A stretch of DNA of 51,586 nt from Desulfovibrio sp. A2 (GTDB lineage: Bacteria > Desulfobacterota > Desulfovibrionia > Desulfovibrionales > Desulfovibrionaceae): contig NZ_AGFG01000043.1 in assembly GCF_000226255.1 (NCBI RefSeq), forward strand, positions 1-51,586, given 5' to 3'. The notes under the pieces are model-generated. The model saw only the letters and a list, made by a program, of their open reading frames with translations, was not told where the DNA came from and did no database searches. Of the stretch, positions 1 to 8,611 are shown in pieces (position 1 is the stretch's first letter; each line of letters starts with the position of its first letter). Both the position numbers and the translations under genes were made by a program.

Positions 1-2
1 AA

Positions 3-929
3 GGCCGCCTGCCCAAGAAGGACGGCGACCTCGTGCTGTTCGTGGACACCACCAACGAACCCACCACCGAACAGATCGACGACTTCGCCGCCGCCACGCG
101 CGCCCATGACAACCGCCTGCCCTGCACCGTCGTCGCCATCGGCGGCGGGGCCACCCTGGACGTGGGCAAGGCCGTGGCCAACATGCTGACCAACCCCGGC
201 CAGGCCGCGGACTACCAGGGCTGGGACCTGGTCAAGAACCCCGCCCCGCACAAGATCGGCGTGCCCACCCTGTCCGGCACCGGGGCCGAATGCTCGCGCA
301 CCTGCGTGCTGCTGAACGCCAAGCGCGGCATCAAGCTGGGCATGAACAGCGACATCACCATGTACGACCAGCTGCTGCTGGACCCGGAACTGACCCGCAC
401 CGTGCCGCGCGACCAGTACTTCTACACCGGCATGGACACCTACATGCACTGCATCGAATCGCTGCGGGGCAGCTACCGCAACGTCATCGTCGATGCCCTG
501 GCCCAGAAGGCCGTGGACATGTGCGAGGAAATCTTTCTCTCCGACGACATGATGGCCGAAGAGAACCTGGAAAAGATGATGATCGCCTCGTACCTCGGCG
601 GCATGAGCGCCGGTAACGTGGGCGTCATCCACCCCATCTCCGCCGGCCTCTCCGTGGTGCTGCACACCCACCACGGCATCGCCAACTGCTACGCCCTCAG
701 CGTGCTGGGCGAATTCTACCCCGAAGACTACCCCAAGTACGCCCGGATGATCGAACGCCAGGGCGTCAACCTGCCCAAGGGCCTGTGCGCCAACCTCTCC
801 GACGACCAGATGAAGGCCCTGGTGGCCTCGTCCGTGGTGCACGAAAAGCCGCTCATCAACGCCCTCGGCCCCGACTTCCGCAAGATCCTCACCGACGAGA
901 AGGTCATCTCGCTGTTCAAGGCCATGTAG
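3..929 (+). CDS. kdnB: KdnB-like iron-containing alcohol dehydrogenase (5' end outside window)
   Basis: The frame is open to the left window edge, so about 308 C-terminal residues are seen and the start is missing. The protein is a group III (iron-type) alcohol dehydrogenase: the NAD-binding motif GGGATLDVGK lies near the N-terminal part and the metal-ligand region includes HCIES and HTHHGIANC. Its closest remembered relative is Shewanella KdnB, which oxidises C8 of Kdo to an aldehyde before transamination. The assignment is strengthened by the next gene, a KdnA-like aminotransferase, and by a KdsB-like enzyme 14 kb downstream. Family membership is clear; the exact substrate is inferred. A G-rich hairpin repeat follows the stop codon. 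Confidence 0.8.
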   Translation, partial: GRLPKKDGDLVLFVDTTNEPTTEQIDDFAAATRAHDNRLPCTVVAIGGGATLDVGKAVANMLTNPGQAADYQGWDLVKNPAPHKIGVPTLSGTGAECSRTCVLLNAKRGIKLGMNSDITMYDQLLLDPELTRTVPRDQYFYTGMDTYMHCIESLRGSYRNVIVDALAQKAVDMCEEIFLSDDMMAEENLEKMMIASYLGGMSAGNVGVIHPISAGLSVVLHTHHGIANCYALSVLGEFYPEDYPKYARMIERQGVNLPKGLCANLSDDQMKALVASSVVHEKPLINALGPDFRKILTDEKVISLFKAM

Positions 930-956
930 GGCCGCCTTTCCGGAAAATGAGACGAA

Positions 957-1027
957 CCGGGGGAAGGAACCTTTTGAAAAAGGTTCCTTCCCCCGGACCC
1001 CCATCCTCCCAAACTTTTCAATGGGGG
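957..1027 (+). repeat. Family A hairpin, copy A1 (forward)
   Basis: A perfect 15-bp stem (957-971 with 982-996) closes a TTTTGAAAAA loop. A conserved tail containing CCTCCCAAACTTTTCA follows; its CCCCCAT and ATGGGGG ends can form a second stem. There is no downstream T-run, so it is not a standard intrinsic terminator. Related copies lie at 5140, 5381, 8493, 14384, 20528, 20652 and 26727. Confidence 0.85.
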
Positions 1028-1104
1028 GCAGCCACTCTGGCAGAGCGGCGGGGGACAATCCGCCTTGGCTTTGAACCTCGCCCTTTGTGCCGCCTTGCCC
1101 ACAT

Positions 1105-1139
1105 CCTGTTTGCAGCGCACGCAGTGCGATGCAAACAGG
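1105..1139. repeat. Isolated 10-bp inverted repeat
   Basis: CCTGTTTGCA (1105-1114) and TGCAAACAGG (1130-1139) are perfect complements, with a further GCAC/GTGC pairing inside. No second copy was noticed in the window. Role unknown. Confidence 0.6.
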
Positions 1140-1142
1140 CAG

Positions 1143-1225
1143 AAGGGGTCAAGGGACGGTAGCCGTTATGTGAGCGCGTAGCGCGAACATTACGGATAGC
1201 GATCGCAAAGCGTCACGGACCCCTT
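1143..1225 (+). repeat. Family B element B1 inside an inverted repeat
   Basis: The 52-nt B core (1161-1212) begins AGCCGTTA and ends with TTACGGATAGCGATCGC followed by AAAGCG. It is enclosed by AAGGGGTC (1143-1150) and its complement GACCCCTT (1218-1225). Other copies are at 5169-5220 (also 52 nt), 18312-18358 (reverse) and 32184-32222. Confidence 0.75.
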
Positions 1226-1285
1226 GCGGGGTGCGGGGCAGAGCCCCGCATGCAAATCCAGTTCACGTCGCAGGAGCATGGACAG

Positions 1286-2479
1286 ATGGATATCAAGGTG
1301 AATTTCAGCGGCCGCGCCCTCTACTACACGGAGGACGAGATTGCCGTGGTGGCCGAGGCCATGCGCACGGCCGAGACCCTGACCCAGGGCCGGTACATGC
1401 AGGAGTTCCAGCGCAAGTTTGCGGACTACCTGGGCGTGGAGCACTGCTTTGCGGTGATGAACGGAGTGTCGGCGCTGGAGTTGTCGGCGCAGCTGTGCCG
1501 GTTCAAGCCGGGCGACGAGGTGATCATTCCCTCGCACACGTTCACGGCGTCGGCGTATCCGTTCCTGAAGAAGGGCGCGAAGCCGGTGTGGGCGGACATC
1601 GACCTGAAGACCCGCGTGGTGACGGCGGAAAGCATCGAAAAGGTGCTCACCCCGCGCACCAAGGCCATCGTGGTGGTGCATCTGTACGGCTATGTGGCGG
1701 ACATGCCCGCCATCATGGAGCTGGCGCGTTCGCGCGGCATCCTGGTGGTGGAGGACACGGCCCAGTCCATCGGGGCAGACGTGGACGGCAAGATGTCCGG
1801 CAGCTTCGGCGACTTCGCCATCTATTCCTTCCACTCGCACAAGAACCTGACCACGCTGGGCGAAGGCGGCATGCTGGTGGTGCAGGATCCGGAACTGGCC
1901 AGGCTGGTGCCCGCGCTGCGCCACAACGGGCACTGCGGCTTCGACTACGAGCGGCCCGACTACTGGGTGCCCGCCATGGGCAACGTGGACATGCCCATGA
2001 TCGACGGCGAGATGCTGTGGCCCAACAACTACTGCATCGGCGAAATCGAGTGCGCGCTGGGCATCAAGCAGCTGGAACGCATCGACCGCATCAACGCGGA
2101 AAAGCGCGAACGCGCCGTGCGCTTCATCGACGCGCTGGCCGACTATCCGGAGCTGGAGTTCCACCGGGTGGACACCACCCGGCACAACTACCATCTGCTG
2201 GCGGCCCGCATGACGGGGAACGACTCGGCCAACAAGCGCGACGCGTTCATCCGCACCATGTTCAACGACAAGGGCGTGAAGTGCGTGGTGCAATACTACC
2301 CGCTGAACCGCTACCCGTTCTACCAGCGCCTGGGCTACGGCGCGGCCGACTGCCCCAATGCGGACACGTTCTTCGACAACATGATCTCCTTCCCCTTCCA
2401 GCACTGGCTGACCGAGGCGGAATTCGACTACATGCTCGCCGCCACCAAAGACGTGCTCGACGGGCTGCGCAGGGGCTAG
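1286..2479 (+). CDS. kdnA: KdnA-like DegT/DnrJ/EryC1 aminotransferase
   Basis: 397 aa, PLP-dependent fold-type I aminotransferase of the sugar-aminotransferase (DegT/DnrJ/EryC1) family. The internal aldimine lysine is visible as K186 in FHSHKNLTTLGEGG, and EDTAQSIGA is the usual motif upstream of it. ATG 1286 was chosen over ATG 1250 because AGGAG at 1272-1276 is correctly spaced for it. With the KdnB-like dehydrogenase just upstream, the likely reaction is transamination of 8-oxo-Kdo to 8-amino-3,8-dideoxy-Kdo, as established for Shewanella KdnA. The substrate is inferred from context; other nucleotide-sugar or ulosonate aldehydes remain possible. Confidence 0.78.
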   Translation: MDIKVNFSGRALYYTEDEIAVVAEAMRTAETLTQGRYMQEFQRKFADYLGVEHCFAVMNGVSALELSAQLCRFKPGDEVIIPSHTFTASAYPFLKKGAKPVWADIDLKTRVVTAESIEKVLTPRTKAIVVVHLYGYVADMPAIMELARSRGILVVEDTAQSIGADVDGKMSGSFGDFAIYSFHSHKNLTTLGEGGMLVVQDPELARLVPALRHNGHCGFDYERPDYWVPAMGNVDMPMIDGEMLWPNNYCIGEIECALGIKQLERIDRINAEKRERAVRFIDALADYPELEFHRVDTTRHNYHLLAARMTGNDSANKRDAFIRTMFNDKGVKCVVQYYPLNRYPFYQRLGYGAADCPNADTFFDNMISFPFQHWLTEAEFDYMLAATKDVLDGLRRG

Positions 2480-2486
2480 CGGCACC

Positions 2487-4421
2487 ATGACCGCCCCCCG
2501 GCGCTGCATCGTCATCCCCGCCATCAAGAAGAACGCGGTCATCCCCGACCAGCTGGTGAAACGGCTGGCCGGGGTGACCCTGATCCAGCGCGCCATCGAC
2601 ACGGCCCGGTCCGTGGCCGAGGCGGCGGACATCGTGGTGGTCACCGACAGCCAGGAAATCGCCCTGGTCTGCGAGCGCAACGGCGTGCGCCACCACTACA
2701 ACGCCAGCCTGCGCTTCACCTCGCTGGACATCGTGCGCGAACTGCGCGGCGTGCTGGAAGAACTGGCCGCCACCTACCCGTACCTGGTCATCTACCGGGC
2801 CAGCTGCCCGCTGCTGACCGGGCACGACATCGACGACGCCTTCGACCGCTTCGTGCGCGAAGGGGCCGACGTGCTGGTGACGGTGAAAAGCATCCGCCAG
2901 CGGGTATGGGAAAAACGCGACGGCAGCCTGGACGCCATCCTTGCGGATGAAGGGCCGGAAGACGGGGCGGACGCGGGCACGGAAGACGGGGCGGCGCTGC
3001 CGGACCGCCCGACGGGTGACCGCCCGTCTGGCGACCGACCTTCCGGCAGCCGCGAAGTCTACGTGGAAAGCAAGGCGCTGGTCATGCTACGCGCGGCCGC
3101 CCTGGCCCCCGGGGCCACCCCGCGCGTGATGCCCTACTTTCTCAACGACCGGGCCATCGAGATCAACAGCTACCAGGACTGGTGGCTGTGCGAAAAGCTG
3201 CTGGAGCGACGGCACATCGTGTTCGTGGTGGCGGGCTACCCGGCCATCGGCATGGGGCATGTGTTCCGCGCCCTGATGCTGGCCCACGAGATTTCCGACC
3301 ACAAGATCACCTTTCTGTGCACCCGCGACAGCGAGCTGGCGGTGAAGAACATCGCCGCGCGCGATTACCGCACCCTCATCCAGCGGGCCGATGACCTCGC
3401 GGACGACGTGCTGCGCCTTGCGCCGGATCTGGTGGTCAACGACATCCTGGACACCGACGCCAGCTACATGCTGCGCCTGAAGGCCGCCGGGGTGCGCACC
3501 GTGAACTTCGAGGATGAAGGCCCCGGCGCGGCCCACGCCGACCTCGTGGTCAACGCCCTGTACGAGGAAAAGCACGAAGACCCGCGCCTGCTCTACGGCC
3601 ACCGCTACTTCTGCCTGCGCGACGAATTCATCGCCGGCGAGCGCAACCCCTTCCGGCCGCAGCCCCGGCGGGTGCTGGTAACCTTTGGCGGTACCGACCA
3701 TTCCGACTTCACCCGGCGCACCCTGGACGTCATCGAGCCGCTGTGCCGCGAGCGGGGCATCGCCATCAGCATCGTGGCCGGGCCGGGCTACGCCCACCGC
3801 GAGGCCATGCAGGCCCACGTGGACGCCCTGAATTCGCCGCTGGTGGAATTCACCCACGCCACCAACGTCATGTCGCGCAAGATGGAAGGGGCGGACATCG
3901 CCATCTGTTCCGCCGGACGCACCGTGTACGAACTGGCGCACATGCGCGTGCCCGCCATCGTCATGGCCCATCACGAGCGCGAGGCGCGCCACACCTTTGC
4001 CCGCGCCCGCAACGGCTTCGCCTACCTCGGCGTCATGCACCCCTTCCGCGAAGGGGCGCTGCGCCGGGCCTTCACGCGCATGCTGGTTGAAGACTTCCGC
4101 CGCACCCTGCACGGCCGCATGCAGCGGCTGGACTTCACCCGCAACAAGGCCGGAGTGGTGGCGCGCATCGGCGCGCTGCTGGCCCCCGCGCAGGCCGGGG
4201 CCGCCCCGCGCCGCCCCTCGTACATCGACGAGCTGCCCTTCGGCCCGGACTTCGACCTGCGCACCGCGCTCATCGAGCAATCTCCGTCCGTCGAAGGGGC
4301 GGTGGCCGTGTCTGCCTCCACCGTTACCTCGGGCGCTTCCCCCCATTCCCCCGACTCCCCGCTTTCGGGCGCGCCCGTGATGCCAGACGCATCGCGCGGC
4401 CCCCACGGAGATTCCGCATGA
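2487..4421 (+). CDS. Fusion: NeuA-like cytidylyltransferase + PseG/SpsG-like GT-B hydrolase
   Basis: 644 aa. Residues about 1-240 resemble CMP-sialate synthetases (start CIVIPAIKKN in place of the usual IPARxxSK). Residues about 245-590 resemble PseG/SpsG, the UDP-sugar hydrolase of pseudaminic-acid synthesis (GIGMGHVFRA-type motif as AIGMGHVFRALML, FGGTDHSD, ICSAGRTVYELA). A hydrophilic low-complexity stretch (about residues 150-195, repeating GDRPS) interrupts the cytidylyltransferase part. The last 50 residues are Ser/Pro-rich. The stop overlaps the next start (ATGA), which implies translational coupling. Likely role: activation or processing of a nonulosonic acid. The altered N-terminal motif makes true CTP transfer uncertain. 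Confidence 0.75.
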   Translation: MTAPRRCIVIPAIKKNAVIPDQLVKRLAGVTLIQRAIDTARSVAEAADIVVVTDSQEIALVCERNGVRHHYNASLRFTSLDIVRELRGVLEELAATYPYLVIYRASCPLLTGHDIDDAFDRFVREGADVLVTVKSIRQRVWEKRDGSLDAILADEGPEDGADAGTEDGAALPDRPTGDRPSGDRPSGSREVYVESKALVMLRAAALAPGATPRVMPYFLNDRAIEINSYQDWWLCEKLLERRHIVFVVAGYPAIGMGHVFRALMLAHEISDHKITFLCTRDSELAVKNIAARDYRTLIQRADDLADDVLRLAPDLVVNDILDTDASYMLRLKAAGVRTVNFEDEGPGAAHADLVVNALYEEKHEDPRLLYGHRYFCLRDEFIAGERNPFRPQPRRVLVTFGGTDHSDFTRRTLDVIEPLCRERGIAISIVAGPGYAHREAMQAHVDALNSPLVEFTHATNVMSRKMEGADIAICSAGRTVYELAHMRVPAIVMAHHEREARHTFARARNGFAYLGVMHPFREGALRRAFTRMLVEDFRRTLHGRMQRLDFTRNKAGVVARIGALLAPAQAGAAPRRPSYIDELPFGPDFDLRTALIEQSPSVEGAVAVSASTVTSGASPHSPDSPLSGAPVMPDASRGPHGDSA

Positions 4422-5113
4422 GAACTGTCGCCCTCATCCAGGCCCGCCTGGGTTCCACCCGCCTGCCCTGCAAGACCATGCTCTCGCTGCACGGCCTGCC
4501 CGTCATCGACTGGGTGGTGCGCCGCACCCGCAAGGCGGCGCTCATCGACGAGGTGGTCGTGGCCACCTCCGACCGGCCCGAAAACGACGTGCTGGAATAC
4601 CACCTGTCGCGCCAGGGCGTGGCCGTGTTCCGGGGGCCGGAAGATGACGTGCTGGAACGCTTCCGCCTGGCTGGCGCCGCCCACGGCGCGGAGCAGGTGG
4701 TGCGCATCTGCGCCGACAACCCGCTGATCTGGGGACCGGCCATCGACGACCTGATCCGCTTCTGGCGCAGCGAGAACGCCGCCGGGGCCTGTGACTACGC
4801 GTACAACCACATCCCGCGTGGCAACAGCTACCCCGATGGCCTCGGCGCGGAAACCCTGTCCTACGCGCTGCTGGCCGACATCGCCGCCAGGGCCACCCTG
4901 CCCGCCCACCGCGAGCACTGCCTGTCGTACATCTGGGACAACCCCGGCCAGTACCGCATCCGCACCTTCGACCCGGCCAACCCCGCCCTGCGCCGCCCCG
5001 ACCTGAAGCTGGACATGGATACCCCCGAAGACTACCGCGCCCTCGCCCTGCTGGACATCCACCCGGACATCACCCCCGAGGAGATCGTGGCCCTTTTTCC
5101 GCCCAAGGGGTAA
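4418..5113 (+). CDS. SpsF-like cytidylyltransferase family protein
   Basis: 231 aa. The N-terminus VALIQARLGSTRLPCK is the nucleotide-binding signature of the SpsF/cytidylyltransferase-3 family. RICADNPLI and LDMDTPEDY correspond to later conserved blocks. It starts inside the stop of the preceding fusion (4-bp overlap), so the two are co-translated. With the SpsE/NeuB-like gene downstream it forms an spsEFG-like set as found in Bacillus spore-coat and other glycan loci. The substrate cannot be read from the sequence. A composite repeat (A2 with B2 in its loop) follows. Confidence 0.82.
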   Translation: MRTVALIQARLGSTRLPCKTMLSLHGLPVIDWVVRRTRKAALIDEVVVATSDRPENDVLEYHLSRQGVAVFRGPEDDVLERFRLAGAAHGAEQVVRICADNPLIWGPAIDDLIRFWRSENAAGACDYAYNHIPRGNSYPDGLGAETLSYALLADIAARATLPAHREHCLSYIWDNPGQYRIRTFDPANPALRRPDLKLDMDTPEDYRALALLDIHPDITPEEIVALFPPKG

Positions 5114-5139
5114 TGAGAGCAGAAGGAACAGGCGAGAAC

Positions 5140-5284
5140 GGGGGGAGAGGGAAAACCCCTTTTGCGGCAGCCGTTGGGCGAGCGCGCAGCGCGAGTCCTA
5201 CGGATGGCGACCGCAAAGCGCAGAAAGGGTTTTCCCCTCTCCCCCCCGGCCCCCCTCTCCCTTTCCCCAAAACTTTTCCATTGG
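5140..5284 (+). repeat. Composite repeat: family A copy A2 with family B copy B2 in its loop
   Basis: The G-rich left arm (about 5140-5158) pairs with a C-rich right arm (about 5227-5247), with one bulged base. In place of the short A loop sits a 52-nt B core (5169-5220). TTTGCGG (5161-5167) and CCGCAAA (5211-5217) add a 7-bp inner stem. The A tail with CCCCAAAACTTTTCCATTGG follows. Confidence 0.75.
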
Positions 5285-5380
5285 TCCGTTGCATCAGAGT
5301 TTTAGAGGCCAGTCAGGCCCCCCTTTCACCGACGGACACCTACAGCGCTTACTGAACCGCAAGATAGCCGTCCCCGAGCC

Positions 5381-5453
5381 CCCACCCCCAATAAAAAGTT
5401 TGGGGGGGAGGGGGCCGGGGAGGGAGACCCTTTCCAAAGGGTCCCCTCCCCGG
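5381..5453 (-). repeat. Family A hairpin, copy A3 (reverse)
   Basis: The tail comes first (AAAAAGTTTGGGGGGGAG), then a stem of CCGGGGAGGG type (about 5415-5431 with 5438-5453). It is oriented opposite to A1 and A2 and lies 60 bp upstream of the next start codon. Confidence 0.75.
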
Positions 5454-5512
5454 TTACTCTCCCACCCACAAGTTTCGTTCCCACCACCAGTCATTTCACA
5501 AGGAGCACGACC

Positions 5513-6577
5513 ATGCGCCTGACCGAAATATGCAGCACCAAGCCTGCGTGCGCACGCAGCGCGGGCATCCAGCGTCCGTACATCATTGCCGAGGCGGGCG
5601 TGAACCACGAAGGCAGCATGGACATTGCCAAGCGCCTGGTGGACGAGGCCTGCGCGGGTGGCGCGCACGCCATCAAGTTCCAGACGTACAAGGCGGCCAC
5701 GCTGGCGTCCAAGGACTCCCCGGCCTACTGGGACACCACCAAGGAGCCGACCAAGAGCCAGTACGAGCTGTTCACCCGGCACGACAAGTTCTGGAAGGGC
5801 GAGTTCGAAGCGCTGAAGAAGCACTGCGACAGCGCGGGCATCGAGTTCCTATCCACGCCGTTCGACGTGGAGTCGGCCAAGTTTCTGAACGACATGATGG
5901 ACGTGTACAAGATCTCGTCGTCGGACATCACCAACAAGCCGTTCATCGAGTTCCTGTGCGGGTTCGGCAAGCCCATCATCCTGTCCACGGGCGCGGCGCA
6001 CCTGCACGAGATCGCCGAGGCGGTGGAATGGATCGAGGCCAAGGGCAACCCGCTGGCCCTGCTGCACTGCGTGCTGAACTACCCCACGGACGACGTGAAC
6101 GCCGCGCTGGGCATGATTCCGGCGCTGCGCCAGCACTTTCCGCAGCACGTCATCGGCTACTCGGACCACACCCTGCCCCGCGACATGAAGGTGTTGGAAG
6201 TGGCCACCCTGCTGGGCGCGCGCATTTTGGAAAAGCACTTCACCCACGACAAGACCTTGCCCGGCAACGACCACTACCACGCCATGGACAAGGACGATCT
6301 GGCGCGCTTCAACGCCTCGCTCGACCGCATCCTGCCCATGGTGGGGCCGTTCACCATTTCCGCGCTGGAATCCGAGGCCCCGGCCCGCCGCAACGCCCGG
6401 CGCAGCCTGGTGGCGGCGCGGCCCATCGCGGCGGGCGCCGTGATCACCCGCGACGACCTGACCTGGAAGCGCCCGGCCCACGGCGTGAGCCCGCGCGAGA
6501 TCGACGCGGTGCTTGGCAAGCGCGCCCGCGCCGACATCGCGGAAGACACCGTGCTCCAGTGGAGCCATCTGGAATAG
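5513..6577 (+). CDS. NeuB/SpsE-like sialic-acid (nonulosonate) synthase
   Basis: 354 aa. The TIM-barrel synthase domain (about residues 20-265) carries YIIAEAGVNHEGS at its start, IKFQTYKA, FLSTPFD, KISSSD and GYSDHTLP, all typical of the NeuB family. A C-terminal SAF/antifreeze-like domain (about 285-352) begins ARRSLVAARPIAAG. NeuB enzymes condense phosphoenolpyruvate with an amino-hexose to give sialic, legionaminic or pseudaminic-type acids; the family is clear, the particular sugar is not. AAGGAG precedes ATG 5513. Together with the SpsF-like and fused SpsG-like genes upstream it suggests a complete ulosonate-activation block. Confidence 0.88.
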   Translation: MRLTEICSTKPACARSAGIQRPYIIAEAGVNHEGSMDIAKRLVDEACAGGAHAIKFQTYKAATLASKDSPAYWDTTKEPTKSQYELFTRHDKFWKGEFEALKKHCDSAGIEFLSTPFDVESAKFLNDMMDVYKISSSDITNKPFIEFLCGFGKPIILSTGAAHLHEIAEAVEWIEAKGNPLALLHCVLNYPTDDVNAALGMIPALRQHFPQHVIGYSDHTLPRDMKVLEVATLLGARILEKHFTHDKTLPGNDHYHAMDKDDLARFNASLDRILPMVGPFTISALESEAPARRNARRSLVAARPIAAGAVITRDDLTWKRPAHGVSPREIDAVLGKRARADIAEDTVLQWSHLE

Positions 6578-6608
6578 GCGGCTGGCGAATCATCCGTTGA
6601 CGAACCGG

Positions 6609-6633
6609 ACGCGCCGGACACCATCCGGCGCGT
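6609..6633 (+). terminator. Hairpin after the NeuB-like gene
   Basis: ACGCGCCGGA (6609-6618) and TCCGGCGCGT (6624-6633) form a perfect 10-bp stem with a 5-nt loop, 32 bp after the stop. No T-run follows, so it may be a transcript-end stabiliser rather than an intrinsic terminator. Confidence 0.45.
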
Positions 6634-6784
6634 CACGGGCGCGCAACTGGTGCGCAACCGGAGCCTTTCCGATCACTGACCAGCCGTCTTCCGTGTACCG
6701 CACAACGCACATGACCGCCCGGCGTCCCGAACATTCGGGCGCGCCGGGCCTTCACGAAACACCGCGCCCCGCGCGCAGCCGCAC

Positions 6785-8467
6785 ATGAGCCAACGCCGTA
6801 CCCTCGTACTTGCCATCGCCCCCGACAACGCCGCGCCCGATACCCATCTGATGGCCGGGCCGTGGTGCTTCCACGGGCGCGAGGACGCCTTTCCCGACTG
6901 GGACGACCGCTTCGTCTTTCCCCCCGACCCCTACGCCACCGGCGACGAGGTGGCCGCGGCCATCGACGAGGCCAACAGCTACGCCATAGCCCGCATCCCC
7001 GATCTGGCCCTGCGCCTGGGCGCGCACCACGGCGCGGATCTGCCGCGCGACTTCTGGGACCTGACCCTGTACCCGTGGCTGACCCTGTGCTGCCAGATGC
7101 TGCACGAGCGCCAACGCCGCGTGCAGGACATGATCCGCCTGTGGGGCAACGAGGAACTGGACGTCCCCCTGCTGCCCCGCGACTGCGAATTTTCCTTCGA
7201 GGACAGCCACCAGTTCATCCTGGCGGGCGCGCAGGACCAGCTGTTCAACTGGTGGGTGTTCTCGCGCATCCTCGAGCCGCAGTTGCCCGCCGCGTGGCGC
7301 GCCATCCATGCCGACCCGGTCGTCCGCCATTCCGGCGCGCCCGCCGAAGGCGGCCTGCGCGCGCTGGCGCGGCGGCTGCTGTACGCGCTGCCGTTCCCGC
7401 GCATCAAGGGTTTCTCCACCCTGCAATCGCTGGTGTTCTCCATGGCGCTGGCGGGGCCGCGCACCTGCGAGGACCGCACCATCCCCCTGGCCCAACTCAA
7501 GGGGCGCATGCCGGCGTGGCGCTTCGAGCCGGATGACGTCATCCTGCCGTCCATCCCCCGCGCGCTGTGCCAGCAGCGCCTGCCCCGCACCGTGACGCCC
7601 GGCCGCCCGCGCACCCGCGTGGTCAACGTGGCCTCGTACCACGACGACGCCTACCGCATGCGCGTGGCCCTGGACCGCGCCGCCGGGGCGCGGCTGGTGT
7701 TCATCCAGCACGGCGGCAACTACGGCCACATCCGCGAATCCGCCGTGGTGCCCTATTACGAGTACCGCCAGCACGCCTTCGTCACCTGGGGCTGGACCAG
7801 CCATGCGCCGTTCCGGGGCAACTTCGTACCCCTGCCGCACGGGCAGCTGAACCGCATCAAGGACAGCCACGCCGACCGCACCGGCGCGCTGGTGCTGGTG
7901 GGCGCGGAAATGAGCCTGCTCTCGTACCGGCTGGATTCGCGGCCGCAGTCGCTGCAATGGCTGGACTACCGCCGCGACAAGGCGCGCTTTCTCGCCGCCC
8001 TGCCCGACCATGTGCGCGCGTCCGCCCTGTACCGGCCCTATTTCCAGACCATGAGCGGGCTGGACGACGGCCCGTGGGTGCTGCGCCGCTTTGCCGACGT
8101 GCGCCGCTGCGAAGGCAGCCTTGACGAGCACATGCTGGGCTGCCGCCTGCTGGTGTTGGACCACCACGGCACCACCCTGGAACTGGCCATGGCCGCCAAT
8201 ACCCCCACGGTGCTGTACTGGAACCCCGAGCACTGGCGCGTGGGGCGGGAAACCGCCGCCGCCCTGGCCGAACTGGCCGCCGTGGGCATCCACCACGCCA
8301 CGCCCGACGCCGCCGCCGCGCACATCTGCCGCATCTGGCCCGACGTGCAAGGCTGGTGGCAGAGCGAACCCGTGCAGCAGGCCCGCCGCAACTGGTGCGC
8401 CCAGTACGCCATGACCACGCCCGGCAGCATCAACGGCATCTGGCTGGACGCGTTGCGCGGGTTGTAA
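6785..8467 (+). CDS. Putative GT-B-like surface carbohydrate transferase (LIC12162-like)
   Basis: 560 aa, soluble. The opening LAIAPDNAAPDTHLMAGPWC and the block VFIQHGGNYGHIRE recall the putative transferases known from Leptospira O-antigen loci (LIC12162 type; from memory, unverified). The C-terminal HHGTTLELAMAANTPTVLYW resembles the donor-site loop of GT-B enzymes (S/T-T-x-x-E). No membrane segment is seen. Its place between ulosonate-synthesis genes and an acetyltransferase suggests transfer of an activated sugar to the glycan. No strong ribosome binding site is visible at ATG 6785, so the exact start is less certain. Confidence 0.6.
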   Translation: MSQRRTLVLAIAPDNAAPDTHLMAGPWCFHGREDAFPDWDDRFVFPPDPYATGDEVAAAIDEANSYAIARIPDLALRLGAHHGADLPRDFWDLTLYPWLTLCCQMLHERQRRVQDMIRLWGNEELDVPLLPRDCEFSFEDSHQFILAGAQDQLFNWWVFSRILEPQLPAAWRAIHADPVVRHSGAPAEGGLRALARRLLYALPFPRIKGFSTLQSLVFSMALAGPRTCEDRTIPLAQLKGRMPAWRFEPDDVILPSIPRALCQQRLPRTVTPGRPRTRVVNVASYHDDAYRMRVALDRAAGARLVFIQHGGNYGHIRESAVVPYYEYRQHAFVTWGWTSHAPFRGNFVPLPHGQLNRIKDSHADRTGALVLVGAEMSLLSYRLDSRPQSLQWLDYRRDKARFLAALPDHVRASALYRPYFQTMSGLDDGPWVLRRFADVRRCEGSLDEHMLGCRLLVLDHHGTTLELAMAANTPTVLYWNPEHWRVGRETAAALAELAAVGIHHATPDAAAAHICRIWPDVQGWWQSEPVQQARRNWCAQYAMTTPGSINGIWLDALRGL

Positions 8468-8492
8468 AAGAAGAAAACGAGCCGGGAAACTT

Positions 8493-8567
8493 GCGGGGGA
8501 GGGGCACCCTTTGGAAAGGGTGTCCCCTCCCCCGCACCCCCACCCCTCCCAAACTTTTCAGTTGGGG
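8493..8567 (+). repeat. Family A hairpin, copy A4 (forward)
   Basis: The stem runs GCGGGGGAGGGG (from 8493) to CCCCTCCCCCGC (ending 8535) with a one-base bulge and a CCCTTTGGAAAGGG apex. The conserved tail CCTCCCAAACTTTTCA and a closing GGGG follow. It fills most of the 144-bp gap before the next gene. Confidence 0.8.
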
Positions 8568-8611
8568 TAGGCAGAAAGCAGGCGCGAAAAGAACGCGCAA
8601 AGGTCGGGGAC

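Larger units (their letters stand above)
930..1285. other. Intergenic gap with three inverted-repeat structures
   Basis: No credible coding sequence. It holds a family A hairpin (957-1027), an isolated hairpin (1105-1139) and a family B element inside an 8-bp inverted repeat (1143-1225). A ribosome binding site (AGGAG, 1272-1276) precedes the ATG at 1286. Confidence 0.8.
5114..5512. other. Intergenic gap filled by repeats A2/B2 and A3
   Basis: 399 bp without a credible gene. It contains a forward A hairpin with a B element in its loop (5140-5284) and a reverse A element (5381-5453). Short ORFs across it overlap the repeats and look like noise. AAGGAG near 5500 serves the gene at 5513. Confidence 0.75.

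Noticed and set aside
957..1027. Classical Rho-independent terminator
   Set aside because: No T-run after the stem, and reverse copies occur in front of genes; described as a repeat instead.
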